Source of the DNA: Oopsacas minuta
Lineage: Eukaryota > Porifera > Hexactinellida > Lyssacinosida > Leucopsacidae
Assembly (NCBI GenBank): GCA_024704765.1
Contig: JAKMXF010000088.1
Span: 620,001 to 684,000, forward strand
Direction: 5' to 3'
DNA: 64,000 nt
In this document: positions 48,727 to 59,726 of the stretch, in pieces
Numbering within the stretch: the stretch's first letter is position 1
How the letters are laid out: each line of letters begins with the position of its first letter
Translations under genes and position numbers: made by a program
Notes under the pieces: generated by a model
Database searches by the model: none
Told to the model about the DNA's origin: nothing
What the model saw: only the letters and a program-made list of their open reading frames with translations

Positions 48727-49788
48727 TTAATTATCCTCAACTAATCCAAAAAGTTTATTCAAACAAGAAGGATCAAGTTTACAGAGATCAAAATCAAATG
48801 TGGTTTTTGTCAGGGTATAGTGACCAGTCGATTCGACAACATTCACAATTTGTTGGAGTTTATTGGTGTCGGCTATGTTGTTCAATTGGCGATGAAGGTT
48901 TTTAAGTGTCGTTGTGTCCCAATTATTTGTCACGTCCATTTTTTCCACCTCATCCAATTGACTAGTACGCTTTTTATGAGGTTTTTCAACATTATCCAGT
49001 TTTGCTCGTTTTATTGGTTTCTCTTCTATTTTGTCTGTTCGCTTCTCTTTTTCAGGTTTTGGTTTAGTCTCAGATAGCAAAATTCCCCCGCCTTTTATTA
49101 GGCGGGATTTAAACTCTTCATTTGGAGTTTGGAATGTCAGCGTCTCACTACGTAGTTGATTTATAGGCGGGTCTTGCGCATTTGGTAGAAGTAAGTCATA
49201 CTCGAATAATTGAGATTTCAAATCGTCTTTATTTCTAAAGAATACTTCTATCCGCATATTGAAACTACCATAGCCGGACTCCTTTACCTGATAGGGTGGA
49301 TCTTTCACACCTGTAGAGAGGGAGGAGTTATAAATGGCACTAGATATAATGTGTCGAGGGTCAAATATATACATGTGTCGTAGTATTCGCGTGTATGAAA
49401 CTCGAAATGATGGTTTATTATATTATAAAGAAAATTGTAATCAAAATGTAATCGAAAGTAATTGTAATCGATTACAATTCAATCAAATTGCCTCATTCAG
49501 TCGTTTACATACATTTAAAAGGTGTGAAAATATGAATATATACCTCTCTTAGACTTTGAAAAACTTTCATGAAGATGGAACACAACTTTTTCAACAAAAT
49601 GTTTGATTTCGGCGTTGTCCTCACCCCTTACAAGAACGGTCCAATCATGAGTAAATCCATCAGGTGTCGGTTTCTTTCGCCAATTAGCCGTATGTCCCAA
49701 TACGAGTTTAACTTGGACAGCCTAAAAATAGATTTGTACAAGTCATAGTTCCATATTGGTAACTATAATATAATCTCAAACTCACCAT
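48727..49788 (-). CDS. MLLT3: AF9/ENL-family YEATS-domain chromatin reader
   Basis: Three exons: 49788-49786 (only the ATG), 49721-49544, 49310-48727; phases agree, 254 aa. The YEATS domain fills residues 1-135: [75 protein letters not shown], then LTFQTP ... [11 protein letters not shown] lysine/glutamate-rich linker follows ([20 protein letters not shown]). The C-terminal ANC1/AHD helix pair is [20 protein letters not shown], then [20 protein letters not shown]. Family role: reads acylated lysines on H3 and recruits AF4/P-TEFb or DOT1L for elongation. The single sponge-type gene likely predates the AF9/ENL split. The linker is much shorter than in human AF9 (568 aa). EDRF1 ends only 125 bp upstream. 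Confidence 0.94.
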
Positions 49789-49912
49789 TTCTGTCACAGT
49801 GTATAAAAATCAATATGAAACAAGCTAATTGAACAATAAAACAGAAAATATCAATTTTCACACCTATGTGCCAGTGGCCATGGGAGCGTGCCATATTTTA
49901 GGCGCCAGAAAT

Positions 49913-52900
49913 TCAGGAAATAAGTATATTTAATTCAAGACATACAGATAGAATTTGTGATAAAACGAAGGTGTCATAATTAATAATATTTTCTAATATT
50001 TTGAATCCTGAAAATTTATCTAAATACTCCTCCAGTTTGATTATTTCTTTCGAAATATTCGATTTAGTTCCAAATTGTTTATTCATAACTTTCGTTAAAG
50101 AAAACAGCTTTATCATTGTTTGCGCGCCATAATCACATAGTTCCAATAAAGTGTCGTTGCTGGGGAATATACCTGGAATGTTTGTAAGGAAAATCGCAAT
50201 CAATTCTGTTATATATTTGAGTGCATTAGAAATTTGCTTTTGTTTAATATGCAATTTGGAACTATAAGTATGAAATATGATTAAATCGTAGAGTTGTAGA
50301 AAATTCTTTGATTTTTGAATAAGCAGCTGACAATTATTCGTGTCAAGTGGTTCCAAAATGTGGTTGCTTTTTAAAAAATACTTCTCAGAAAGTGTGAAAA
50401 ATGTTTTTGACTTTTCGTCTTTATTTCTAATTGAATCTTTCAACTTTTCAAACTCAATTTTTCCAAAATAATGATACGCCAAACTGAGGCTAAAAATAGT
50501 ATCATTTTTGGCGGGAAATATTTCTTCTAAAATAGAAATAGTTTGTACCAAAAGGTGTGAAATTTCGTTTGTAATATTTGGTTTCAATTCTTGGCTAAAC
50601 ATCAATTCAATTAATTGAAGTTTTACATTTGAAAGTTCATGTTTCAAATTGTTGCATAGTTCTGGGTTATCAACGTTGCCTAGCAACTTGATTCCGCTCT
50701 GGTATGCAGAAATAGCTTCATTATAATATTCATTGACTTGAGGTGTGAAAATATTCTTCCCAGTAGACTGATAAGCGCATATTCTCATTAAACGCGCCGA
50801 ATTGGAATAAACCAGAACTAAATTTAGAGCGTCATCTGATTGGTTGAAATAATGTATCGCATTCTGGAAGTATGTAAAGGCAGATTTGGCTAGTTCCAGT
50901 TTGGTATCGGAACTTAACTCTTTTTGGTTCAATATTGAATCCATACTAAGCAACCCAATTTCATTATAGGAATTTCCAAGGCGTTTCGATAAAGGTTTAC
51001 TAATAATTCTTGAGCTATTCTTAGAACGGGTCTCTATAAATAGATAACAATCAATTGAGTTGAGAATATTATCGGATGGATTTGAGGATATATGAACTGG
51101 CGGGATAAATGAATCAAAAATAATTTGATTGGAACTAAATGAGAGAATTGGTTTCAGTTCTGGGTCTTTTTCTAAAAAATCTTCCTGATGAGTTGAGATA
51201 TTTTGAGATTTACCAATTAGGCATAAAGCGTCACCCAATAACTGTAAAATTTTGAATCTTAGGAGGGAGATCGATTTGGCATTTTTCGAATCGCCGATAC
51301 ATGAAATAGTCCGCAAACAGTATTTTGCATATTTGACAACTTTACCAAGCATATCGAGGGTGAAATTTGATTGGCTGAGGATGTAGAAACAGACAGCTGC
51401 CTTTCTCATCATTTCACAAATATATTTTTTCATAAATTCAGTTTCATTTTGGAATTTTCGAGTTAGTTCCAGTGACGTAGTAATGTAATCAAGTGATACC
51501 CTAGCTCGCTCTTCATTGGAACCTAATTTTATTGGTGGCGGTGTTACCCGAGGTATTGTTCCATATTCATCTTCTGTCAGGTTTTCTATTGGCCAACTTA
51601 TAGGCATACTATCTGTAATTGGAACTAAATAATTTGATTTTTGTGAATCTTGTTTTGGATCACGTTTTTTCGATCTTTTCTTTGGATTTTTCACTGATTT
51701 AGATTGTTCCAGTTCTAGTTCCGGTTGTAATATCTCATCAATAAATTCCGCGCCTAAAAAGATCTCAGTTAACACCTCATAAGCGTATAGTTCCAGTTTC
51801 GATCCTCTTTCCGATCCCTTCAGTAGCCGTATAACCTGTTCCAACATATGCTTAACTGTACCCAATTCCTCTGGATATGTGTCACTATTTGGCGACAATT
51901 TGCGACACATTTGCGTGGCCACTTTATAGAACAACAGCGCCACAGGATCGACGAATGGATTCTCGAATTGTTGTGGCATTTCCCGCTCATTTTTGGTGTT
52001 AACCAATGATGTCAAATCGTATAACTTGATAATGTCTTCATCGCTGTCCCTTAACAACCAATAGGTATGTCCTTCTTTGGTACAATTAGCTTTCAAAAAA
52101 TGTAAAATATTTGAACAAATATTTGAGATTAAATCAGGAGAGAAGTTAGAATTTGGAAGTGTTGGAATTGTGTCGAGGTCAACCACTTCACAGTAACGTA
52201 TGATATTCTCTACACGGTATGCCATTAACACCTCTGGGACATTATTCATCAAGTTATCGAGCCACAAATCTATGCCAGTCAGGACATTTATTGGCATTGT
52301 GGCATCTTGGATGTACAGACTAACCGCAGGATGTGTACCCATTCCGAAAATTGGTAGATCACACCCAAGTAGCATACTATAGTCCTCAAAACGCCAAAAT
52401 ATGTCACGGAGAGATGGTCCATACGACACATTCATGCCACCTATAGTTGTCAGTGATAGTGGCTGGGGGGTGGAGCTAAGTACCAAGCCAGGGGGCTTGG
52501 AGGGCCCCCTGATGTCATCGTCACCCAAACTATATCTACGTTGACGTGGCTTATTTCTCATTTGTGTAACTGGAACTATTGCTTGGTTCAGTTCCAATTC
52601 CAATGATACTCCTTGTTTTGAAACTGGAACTATATCTGAAGTTAGTTCCGGTAAGGATAAAACCCGCGAAATTGTGAGATCTTTCTCTAAATTCTCATTT
52701 TTCGGATTTTTGTTCTTTTGAGAATTCAAGTTAAGGAAGAAATCGTCAAAAATTAAAGTTTTGCCAATTCTGTGAACAGCCAAACTAAATGGTTCTTGGG
52801 AAAATGGTATTTTAAATAGTGTCTTAATGTGTCGCGATGATGCGATTATGTCCAGTTGTGGGAAAATATGTGAATACTTGATGGCCTGATCTACATTTGA

Positions 52901-53002
52901 AAGTGGACGAGGTTCAGGTGGTTTCATGCCACTCTTATTAGTGGCACTAGGATCAAGTGTTAGTTCTTGTTGTGGGAATACTTTAGAGTTGCATTCTGCC
53001 AT
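49913..53002 (-). CDS. EDRF1: EDRF1-like protein, single exon
   Basis: A 1029-aa open frame from ATG 53002 (MAECNSKVFPQQ), intron-free. The N-terminal third matches EDRF1: HIKTLFKIPFSQEPFSLAVH, GKTLIFDDFF, then LRDIFWRFEDYSMLLGCDLP, IFGMGTHPAVSLYIQDA, PINVLTGIDLWLDNLMNNVP, FLKANCTKEGHTYWLL, and YDLTSLV. The rest is helical, TPR-like (for example YFQNAIHYFNQSDDALNLVL, HYFGKIEFEKLKD). Human EDRF1 is about 1238 aa and has many exons; it is linked to erythroid globin expression, a role that cannot apply directly here, so the ancestral function is unknown. A basic cluster KNPKKRSKKRDPKQ at about 430 may be a nuclear signal. NDE1 ends about 390 bp upstream; AF9 begins 125 bp downstream. Confidence 0.9.
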   Translation of the reverse strand: MAECNSKVFPQQELTLDPSATNKSGMKPPEPRPLSNVDQAIKYSHIFPQLDIIASSRHIKTLFKIPFSQEPFSLAVHRIGKTLIFDDFFLNLNSQKNKNPKNENLEKDLTISRVLSLPELTSDIVPVSKQGVSLELELNQAIVPVTQMRNKPRQRRYSLGDDDIRGPSKPPGLVLSSTPQPLSLTTIGGMNVSYGPSLRDIFWRFEDYSMLLGCDLPIFGMGTHPAVSLYIQDATMPINVLTGIDLWLDNLMNNVPEVLMAYRVENIIRYCEVVDLDTIPTLPNSNFSPDLISNICSNILHFLKANCTKEGHTYWLLRDSDEDIIKLYDLTSLVNTKNEREMPQQFENPFVDPVALLFYKVATQMCRKLSPNSDTYPEELGTVKHMLEQVIRLLKGSERGSKLELYAYEVLTEIFLGAEFIDEILQPELELEQSKSVKNPKKRSKKRDPKQDSQKSNYLVPITDSMPISWPIENLTEDEYGTIPRVTPPPIKLGSNEERARVSLDYITTSLELTRKFQNETEFMKKYICEMMRKAAVCFYILSQSNFTLDMLGKVVKYAKYCLRTISCIGDSKNAKSISLLRFKILQLLGDALCLIGKSQNISTHQEDFLEKDPELKPILSFSSNQIIFDSFIPPVHISSNPSDNILNSIDCYLFIETRSKNSSRIISKPLSKRLGNSYNEIGLLSMDSILNQKELSSDTKLELAKSAFTYFQNAIHYFNQSDDALNLVLVYSNSARLMRICAYQSTGKNIFTPQVNEYYNEAISAYQSGIKLLGNVDNPELCNNLKHELSNVKLQLIELMFSQELKPNITNEISHLLVQTISILEEIFPAKNDTIFSLSLAYHYFGKIEFEKLKDSIRNKDEKSKTFFTLSEKYFLKSNHILEPLDTNNCQLLIQKSKNFLQLYDLIIFHTYSSKLHIKQKQISNALKYITELIAIFLTNIPGIFPSNDTLLELCDYGAQTMIKLFSLTKVMNKQFGTKSNISKEIIKLEEYLDKFSGFKILENIINYDTFVLSQILSVCLELNILIS

Positions 53003-53391
53003 GTGAATAACTAATTATAAAGGCGTGAAAATAATAACACGAGTGTCTTCCAATAAGATTATACAAAAAATCCTTAATATGCCCTCAGGGGTTTATCTAG
53101 ATGCCATGAAGGACACAAAGCACCTACCTTGACACTCAAATATGGATCGATATGTTACCGTCTCTTCCATCCATTTGTCTCAAGTTGTCACTCAATGTGT
53201 CGCAAAAGTGTCACAACCACATAAATTTAAATAACAACAAGCTAGTTAGTTCCACCATTAATAAATCAGTTAGAGTTATAATCTATAATAATAATAATGT
53301 TCATACAGTCAATGTTTATGAATTATTCAATATCATAGTTAGGCACATGCATAATAGCTAGAGGGAAAGTTGGTTTCAGTTCCAGTTCACT
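53003..53391. other. Intergenic NDE1 3' to EDRF1 5'
   Basis: About 390 bp. 53095-53165 (CATGAAGGACACAAAG then GATATGTTACCGTC) matches a second copy at 61100-61165. Rich in GTGTC/GTGCCA words. No ORF of note. Confidence 0.5.
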
Positions 53392-56300
53392 TCACACCGC
53401 CACTTCGGTTGTGCCAGGGATGAAATCGTCTTCTACTTGGACGTGCATACGCTTTATACTAAAAATAGATTTAAATAAGTAATTATTTCCCGCCTAAATC
53501 ACATAACCCGCTTAAAATTGTGTAATCCCGCGCCTAAATACCATCGATCCCGCATAAAATCGTCTATTTCCCGCCTAAATTCTAGACAAACTTTCTGGCG
53601 CGTTTAACAGCTGTCAATTAAGAAATTGAGAAATTTCTGGATTTAATTAAATATTATATAATTTCAAGGTGTGATAAATTGGAACTATACATACTTGGCT
53701 ACTGGTGTAGGGCTGGAAGGTCTTGGTCTACGGAGGATATCTTTAGATAGACTTGTCTTGCAGGAAGCTAGTCGTGACTCAACAGACTAAAAAATAAACA
53801 AATATACACGGTAGATAGCCGTTATAAGAATATACCGGTTACAAGCACATGTATTGCTACTCCCAAGGGTGTTCTTATAACCAGCACACACTGTACAAAC
53901 AAAATGGAACTGAACAACTAACCCCAACTTTTCTAAGAATGTCACCGAGTATTGATAGGGCTTGTAGTCTGTTCCCCTCTGGAAGGGGAGAGGGGGTTGT
54001 TGAGGCTGCTGTAGGTGCACAAAGTGGTTTGAATGGCTGTGCCTGGTTCTGTGTGGCTGTTGGAATCTGAGGTGGTGGTGCCATTTGTTGGGAAGGTATT
54101 TTCCCTCGTTTTTTCTCACGTGCTGTCATCTCTGTTCTCATATCTATAAACATCACAAATAAACACTACATCTCTTGTTAGTAATTGGAACTAACTGGAA
54201 CCAAACCGGAACCAAGTCAAACCAAGGAGTAATCAAACTGGAACAATATAGGAACCAAATAGGTACCAAACAGGACGAGAGTCACCATACGTCCAATAAC
54301 AATCTATCATAAACTGTAATGGTCTACTCACCTCGCAATTCATCCATCATTCGCTGCATTTCTCTCTTACAAGATGAGTCCTTATCTGTAATCTCTTGTT
54401 GTAAGTAAAAATTAGTCTCTACGGTCTAAAAATAGATACAAGACTATTAATAGAACATCAAGGAATTGGGAAGTAGAAGATTAGATATTTCTCTTGCTAT
54501 ACTACATTCCTACTTGTTGCTATGGGGATATGAAAGGAATGTAGTACTCTTATGTCATACATTATCAATCAAGCGGGTATGTTCCTCTTGAACAATTGGT
54601 ACATATATTATCATATACTTACCTCACTGAGTTTGGATTCTATATCTGTGAGTGATGACATTATAATTCTAAAAGATAATAACTATGATGATATAGGTTC
54701 ACAATCTGGAACTCATGGAGCCCTTGGTGTTGCACTGAGGACAGCAGGGCGTCCACAGGTGTTAAAAGGGTCACAGGTGAGAAAGGAGGTCAGAACTAAT
54801 CCCAGGAAACTGGAATTATGACCTATTGTATTATAACGGACATTACAACTGGTCAATAAGAAGTATTTGAGACAAATATGACCTCTTTCCTTAGCATTCC
54901 TTATCACAATTAGGTTTCCAAGGAAATACATGTTAATGGGAGTAACAACATTTATGTTCTCCATATTATGCCAATTAAATATGCAAGCAAATGATAAATA
55001 AAAGGTGTGAGAATATGTATATAACTAACTTCGTATTTTTCTCCAATTTATCATTTTCTATCTGTAGTAATGCCATATCTGTTTTGTATTTACTATTCTG
55101 TGTTGTGTATATTTGTAATTCATCTTGTAGTCTACTTATTGAGTGAGAATCCTCTGATCTGATCTTACGGAGATTTTCCTAGAAAGGTAGACATTTATGA
55201 GCCACTGTGCCACTTCAGACACATAGAAATAGCCATTAGGACACTTTGGGACACAATTTAAAAGCCACTGTGCCACTTAAGACACATATAAAGAGACACT
55301 ATATCACTTTATGACACAATTATAAGCTATTTCCCATTATTTGTTTGTTTATCAGTTTGTTTACTAGTATATATACATGTTATTCACCTTTAACTTTTGA
55401 CATTCCTCTTCCAGAGCAGAGCTTTTAGGCTCCAAACACGATATCTTATCCTCAGCTGTTTTAAGACTAATTTCTAACTCTAACTCCAGCTGTTCACTGA
55501 ACATACGGAATTCATTGTATTGATCCTCTTGTGCTTTGTATCTGTAAACAAATAGGCATATAATAACTAAACAACAACAACAACAACAACAAGGGAGACC
55601 CTAGGGCGTGATTAGAGGTCAAATGGTACATGAATCTCTATCGCGGGTGAAAAAGGTTGTAACCACCGCCCTATCCACATACCCGAGGCAAAGATTCTTA
55701 TCAATCCCTTCCTTCAGTTCGGACTGGTGGAGATAGAGACACAATTGAGACAATATGGAACTATAAACTATCGAATAATCATATGTTACTAATGATGACA
55801 TATAGTTTTAACTAAGCGGGTAACTTCCAATAGAATATAATTACAGGATAGGCAAATCAGATTACAGGATTTATTTAACAGGTGGAATTCATTCATAGTC
55901 TACTAAAGCATATTGTCAGCTGATTCAGCCAATGAAATTATTCAGTTAGCAAACTACATTCTTCAAAGGAAAATTAAGCTTTTGCTGAATATTGATTGGT
56001 TAATGAATTCTTTTCAAAACAAGATTACGTATCCACGTAGTTCGTAGAATAAATACAGACTTTAATTGTCTACGAATAAAACCCAAATTTTGTTCGCTCT
56101 TTGTCTAGAAAAAGGCGCAGTATTTAGGTGGTTTGGGCGGGAAATAAATTATACTAATAGAAGTCAATAATAGTCACGGGTACACTATCAGGAAGCCTTT
56201 ACATTGACTGATTAATGAAGTTTGTTCATTGAAAGCTTTCGTTAAAATTGCAGGAAAACTTCTATGATTTGAATTTCAGACATAAACCTCCAAAAGCTAA

Positions 56301-58165
56301 CACTTCTAATTTTGAATTCAAACTGCTCTCACTCTTGTTGTATCTTTGAATTCGAGCTTTTTGTGAATTTAATAATTATCCTAACCACGAATTATAATTC
56401 AATTCTAATTAACAGCTGTTTATGGACATATCAATGGAGTGTTGTAATTCAGCCAATAAAATTCAAGGGTTTTTATCCATTAAGAAGTGGTAAATGGTGA
56501 AATCTTATTGGTTACTTCCATTGGTGGATATAATGTATAGATGCGATAGGCTAGAATTCTATCCAATCAGATTCATTCTTAGGAAATGAAATAATTGTCT
56601 AAAAATATGATTAATAATATACGAAAAATGGTTTTTGAATAAGAAAATCTAATTAAGAGAGACACAAAATCATCAAATCAGGATTAATTACTTCCGGGAA
56701 ACTTTCAAAAATACAGTAGACTCTGCTTAATATGGTCACATCGGTGCCAGAGGCCAGTTTGACCCAACTAAGTGGAATAAAGGTGTTTACACGATAACCG
56801 TTTGATCCGATTACATACTTGTCTCCTATTGTAACTGTAAGAGGAGTAAACTGTAATATATTTACGTCAATCATGTTTGTATGTCTAAGAAATATTCTTA
56901 ATCCAATAAATTATCCAGGCGGGACGTTCAATTGTAAATTAACTTACAAAGTGTAACAGAATTTGTACCAGTAGATATTATGTCACCTCTAATGAGACGA
57001 CTCTATTGATCAGTAATCACGAGTGATGATATCTAAACTTGTGATTACACAAGGTGGAATTATCGTTAAAAGGTGAAAGTTGATTGGTTGAAATTGATAG
57101 TAGAATTATGAAAGAGGATAATCTCCCGACAAATTATCGTGGTTACCATAAATGTGAATTGGAATTCATTAAATATTCAAACGTAAATGAAACACAGACG
57201 AGTCTACCTACGAATCTGATTGGCTAATAATTGTTGTGTCTTTACGTTGTAATTAGAAACAAATCTGATTGGCTAAAGTGTTTTCATAAAGGAATACAGT
57301 AGAACTCGGATAAGACGTACTCGGCTTAAGACGTATACTCGGTTAAGACGTACACTCGGTTAAGACGTACACTCGGTTAAGACGTACACTCGGTTAAGAC
57401 GTACACTCGGTTAAGACGTATACTCGGTTAAGACGTATACTCGGCTTAAGACGTACTCGGCTTAAGACGTACACTCGGTTAAGACGTACACTCGGTTAAG
57501 ACGTACACTCGGTTAAGACGTACTATTTCTTATATCCCAAAATATCAGTCATCATTATTTGTAATGCAAACATATTCGGATAAGACGTACACTCGGTTAA
57601 GACGTACTAATTTCTGTTTCCCGAGGGGGTACGTCTTATCCGAGTTCTACTGTATATTAATTTTTAGAAGTTAAGCAATTCTGTAAAATTGATGGAGAAT
57701 GCCACTTAAAGGACACAAAATGTGTCGCATTTATGATGCCACTTCAGACAAGCATTAGAAATGAGAATCATTGAAATTGGCAAAAATGTAGCACTCAATA
57801 TTCAAACTCTAATTGCTAAACTACAAAGAGACTTACGCAGCTTTTAACACCTAGATTCGGTAGTAAAATATCCACGACCCAAAATCATATACCCCGCCAA
57901 AGCGCGCCTAAAATGCTCACAAAATCAGCCAATGTCATGTCTGTCTTGCTACAGTGTAACCTCCACAAACGAGTAAGGATTTTTCGGCTTTAAAATTGGT
58001 CGTAGCTAACAAACAAACAAACAAACAAACAAACAAATAAACAACTCACTTCTGATGATAATCATATGCTATTCCCTTCCAATAAATTACTGCCTCCTCT
58101 TTGCTTTCAAATGTTACATTCTTTTCAAACAAATCAACAAATTCCTTGTCCATTATTTCTGACAT
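53392..58165 (-). CDS. NDEL1: NDE1/NDEL1-type dynein regulator
   Basis: Eight exons: 58165-58050, 55541-55388, 55178-55030, 54668-54623, 54425-54332, 54143-53923, 53786-53695, 53458-53392; all phases agree, 312 aa. Start MSEIMDKEFVDLFEKN. Residues 20-40 have KEEAVIYWKGIAYDYHQK, matching EEEANYWKDLAMTYKQR of NDE1. Then a long coiled coil (LELELEISLKTAEDK, SISRLQDELQIYTTQNSKY), IIMSSLTDIESKLSE, TNFYLQQEITDKDS. After a Pro/Gln-rich link comes the hallmark NRLQALSILGDILRKVG followed by VESRLASCK. Family role: binds LIS1 and dynein for nuclear migration, centrosome and spindle function. The C-terminus (DDFIPGTTEVAV) is short. One gene cannot be assigned to NDE1 versus NDEL1. Confidence 0.92.
53480..53605. 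promoter_or_regulatory. Cluster of CCCGCCTAAA (E2F-like) motifs in NDE1 intron
   Basis: Within 125 bp are ATTTCCCGCCTAAATCACA, ACCCGCTTAAAA, TCCCGCGCCTAAATACC, ATCCCGCATAAAATC, TATTTCCCGCCTAAATTC and a GGCGCG, spaced about 20-30 bp. TTTCCCGCC is an E2F/DP-type site. It could be an intronic regulatory cluster or a degenerate tandem repeat. Confidence 0.45.
53806..53892. mobile_element. Inverted-repeat element (TTATAAGAATATACCGG family) in NDE1 intron
   Basis: CCGTTATAAGAATATACCGG and GGGTGTTCTTATAACCAGC are inverted parts of one small element related to those at 13556 and 34691. Confidence 0.6.
55545..58045. other. Large first intron of NDE1
   Basis: About 2.5 kb: a dispersed repeat at 55597-55690, a family B-like MITE at about 56714-56790, the minisatellite-bearing MITE at 57295-57653, several GCGCCTAAA/TTTGGCGG motifs (56130, 57890) and (CAAA)n at 58008-58044 directly after the exon 1 donor. 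No exon recognised. Confidence 0.6.
57295..57653. mobile_element. CAGT-type MITE carrying a 17-bp minisatellite array
   Basis: The ends CAGTAGAACTCGGATAAGAC and GTCTTATCCGAGTTCTACTG are exact inverted repeats flanked by TA. Inside, CACTCGGTTAAGACGTA-type units (17 bp, some variants CTCGGCTTAAGACGTA) repeat about 13 times between 57318 and 57520, then once more at about 57583-57608. The repeat unit resembles the element's own terminal sequence, so the array probably grew from the end. A related fragment lies near 2610-2690. Confidence 0.85.
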
Positions 58166-59726
58166 TAAAATTCTATTTTACTAATTGGAACTAAAGAAAT
58201 ATCATGTGTGTATATATAGTCCCAAGTGGTGTAAAGGGGGCACAATGGATACGTAATACCTTGGTAACGAGATTGCTGTATGGAATGTTATCTAATCTAT
58301 GGGGTGGTTAACTTAGCAACGAAAACTATGTACGGTTTCTTGTAATTGTGTATATTGCATATTCAGCAAATATTTGAGACAATAATCTCTTGAATATGAA
58401 CAAATATGTTTATGGTGCTATGAGACGTGTTACCCCGTGTCCTTATCTCTCCGGTCCGGACTGAAGGAGACGATTTGATTAGAAACTATACCACAGGTAT
58501 GGGGTAGGGATTCATACACCTTACTTATGGATTTGACACCTCTGAACACGCCCTTGGGGTGAGGTTATTGAAGAGTGTCAAATCCTCTTGTCCGGACTGG
58601 GAGGTGTGAAACCAATTGATAGACATACTCACTCGCAAATCAGGCCAAATTCCAATGAGTTAATTTGGTTGGTAACTACTACTTGTATGGAGAAATAATT
58701 TTCCAATTATATGAAACTAAATATTATCTTAGATAATGTTACACATCATTTATTATCCAATGTGACACAATTATAAGGTTTGAGTGACCCGCTGCCACAA
58801 ACTCAAAAGTAGCAGGTGACCTGTCAACATTCCCACTATATCAATTACTATGGTAGTGTTCCCCATCCTGGGTCCCTATGGGCCAATTGACCCCAAGAGA
58901 ATCGAGAACACTGCCTTATGAAATACACAGTAGATATTATTATAATTGTCACATTGGATCTGCCAATGTTTGTGAATAATTTTGGGTAAATTTAGAATAT
59001 AATTGTTTGACCATCTAGTAATTACCAACCGGATACTGTAATTGGCCTATTTTGTGAGGATACGAATCCCAGCTCTTATTCCCTCGATTAGTAGCCCCAT
59101 GAATGATCCCTCCCTCACTGAGAGGTGTAAATATCTTACCCAATGGGTGTGAACATATCTACACCCCTTGGTGATATTTGAGGTAATATTACTGTGTATT
59201 CCAGATATAGTAAGAATTCTAAAAATGATAAACTCTTTTTGGGTAATAGGTAATAGGCTTTCATAAGATAACTCAGATTTCTATTGGCTAACTACTATGC
59301 CTATAGGTGAATCAGTAAATGAAAGTCATGTGTAATGGTAATAATGAGCTAATTCAATTATCTATTGTGTAAAAGTTCGGGGATTTACATACATGTTATT
59401 TACATATGTGATAATACCCTGGAAATTTAGAAGCATATTTTCGGGATTTTCTAGAGGGTAAGGTTTGGGATGTTAGATAATTTTAGCTATGAAAACTCCT
59501 GCGTAATTTAAATGAAATAATCTCCATTAGCATGCTCCAAAATGTCCTCCGCTACTCATGAGGGGGTCACATTTTGGGCGCCACGTGACCCCCTCCTCAC
59601 CCAATGGACCATAATCCAAAAGTAAATAAACATAACTTATTTGTGTTTATTATTGTGAATGTGATAAACATATAGAATGAATTAAAATTTTACGAATAAA
59701 AATTTAATTAAAATCACAAAAACAAT
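58166..59726. other. Intergenic between ATF7IP 3' end and NDE1 5' end
   Basis: About 1.56 kb, the largest intergenic gap here. Contains a dispersed repeat at about 58490-58600 (GAACACGCCCTTGGGGTGAG), also seen at 14953 and 38393. No coding sequence recognised. The NDE1 promoter is expected near 58170-58400. Confidence 0.5.

Noticed and set aside
50675-50687. Perfect X-box word GTTGCCTAGCAAC inside EDRF1
   Set aside because: It is in coding sequence (in-frame codons of a conserved ORF), not near a known promoter; likely coincidence.
54713-54964. 83-codon minus-strand ORF between NDE1 exons
   Set aside because: Not needed by the in-frame NDE1 exon chain (55030 to 54668 joins in phase) and has no family resemblance.
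57318-57520. CRISPR array
   Set aside because: The 17-bp repeats have no spacers and lie inside a TA-flanked inverted-repeat transposon in animal DNA.
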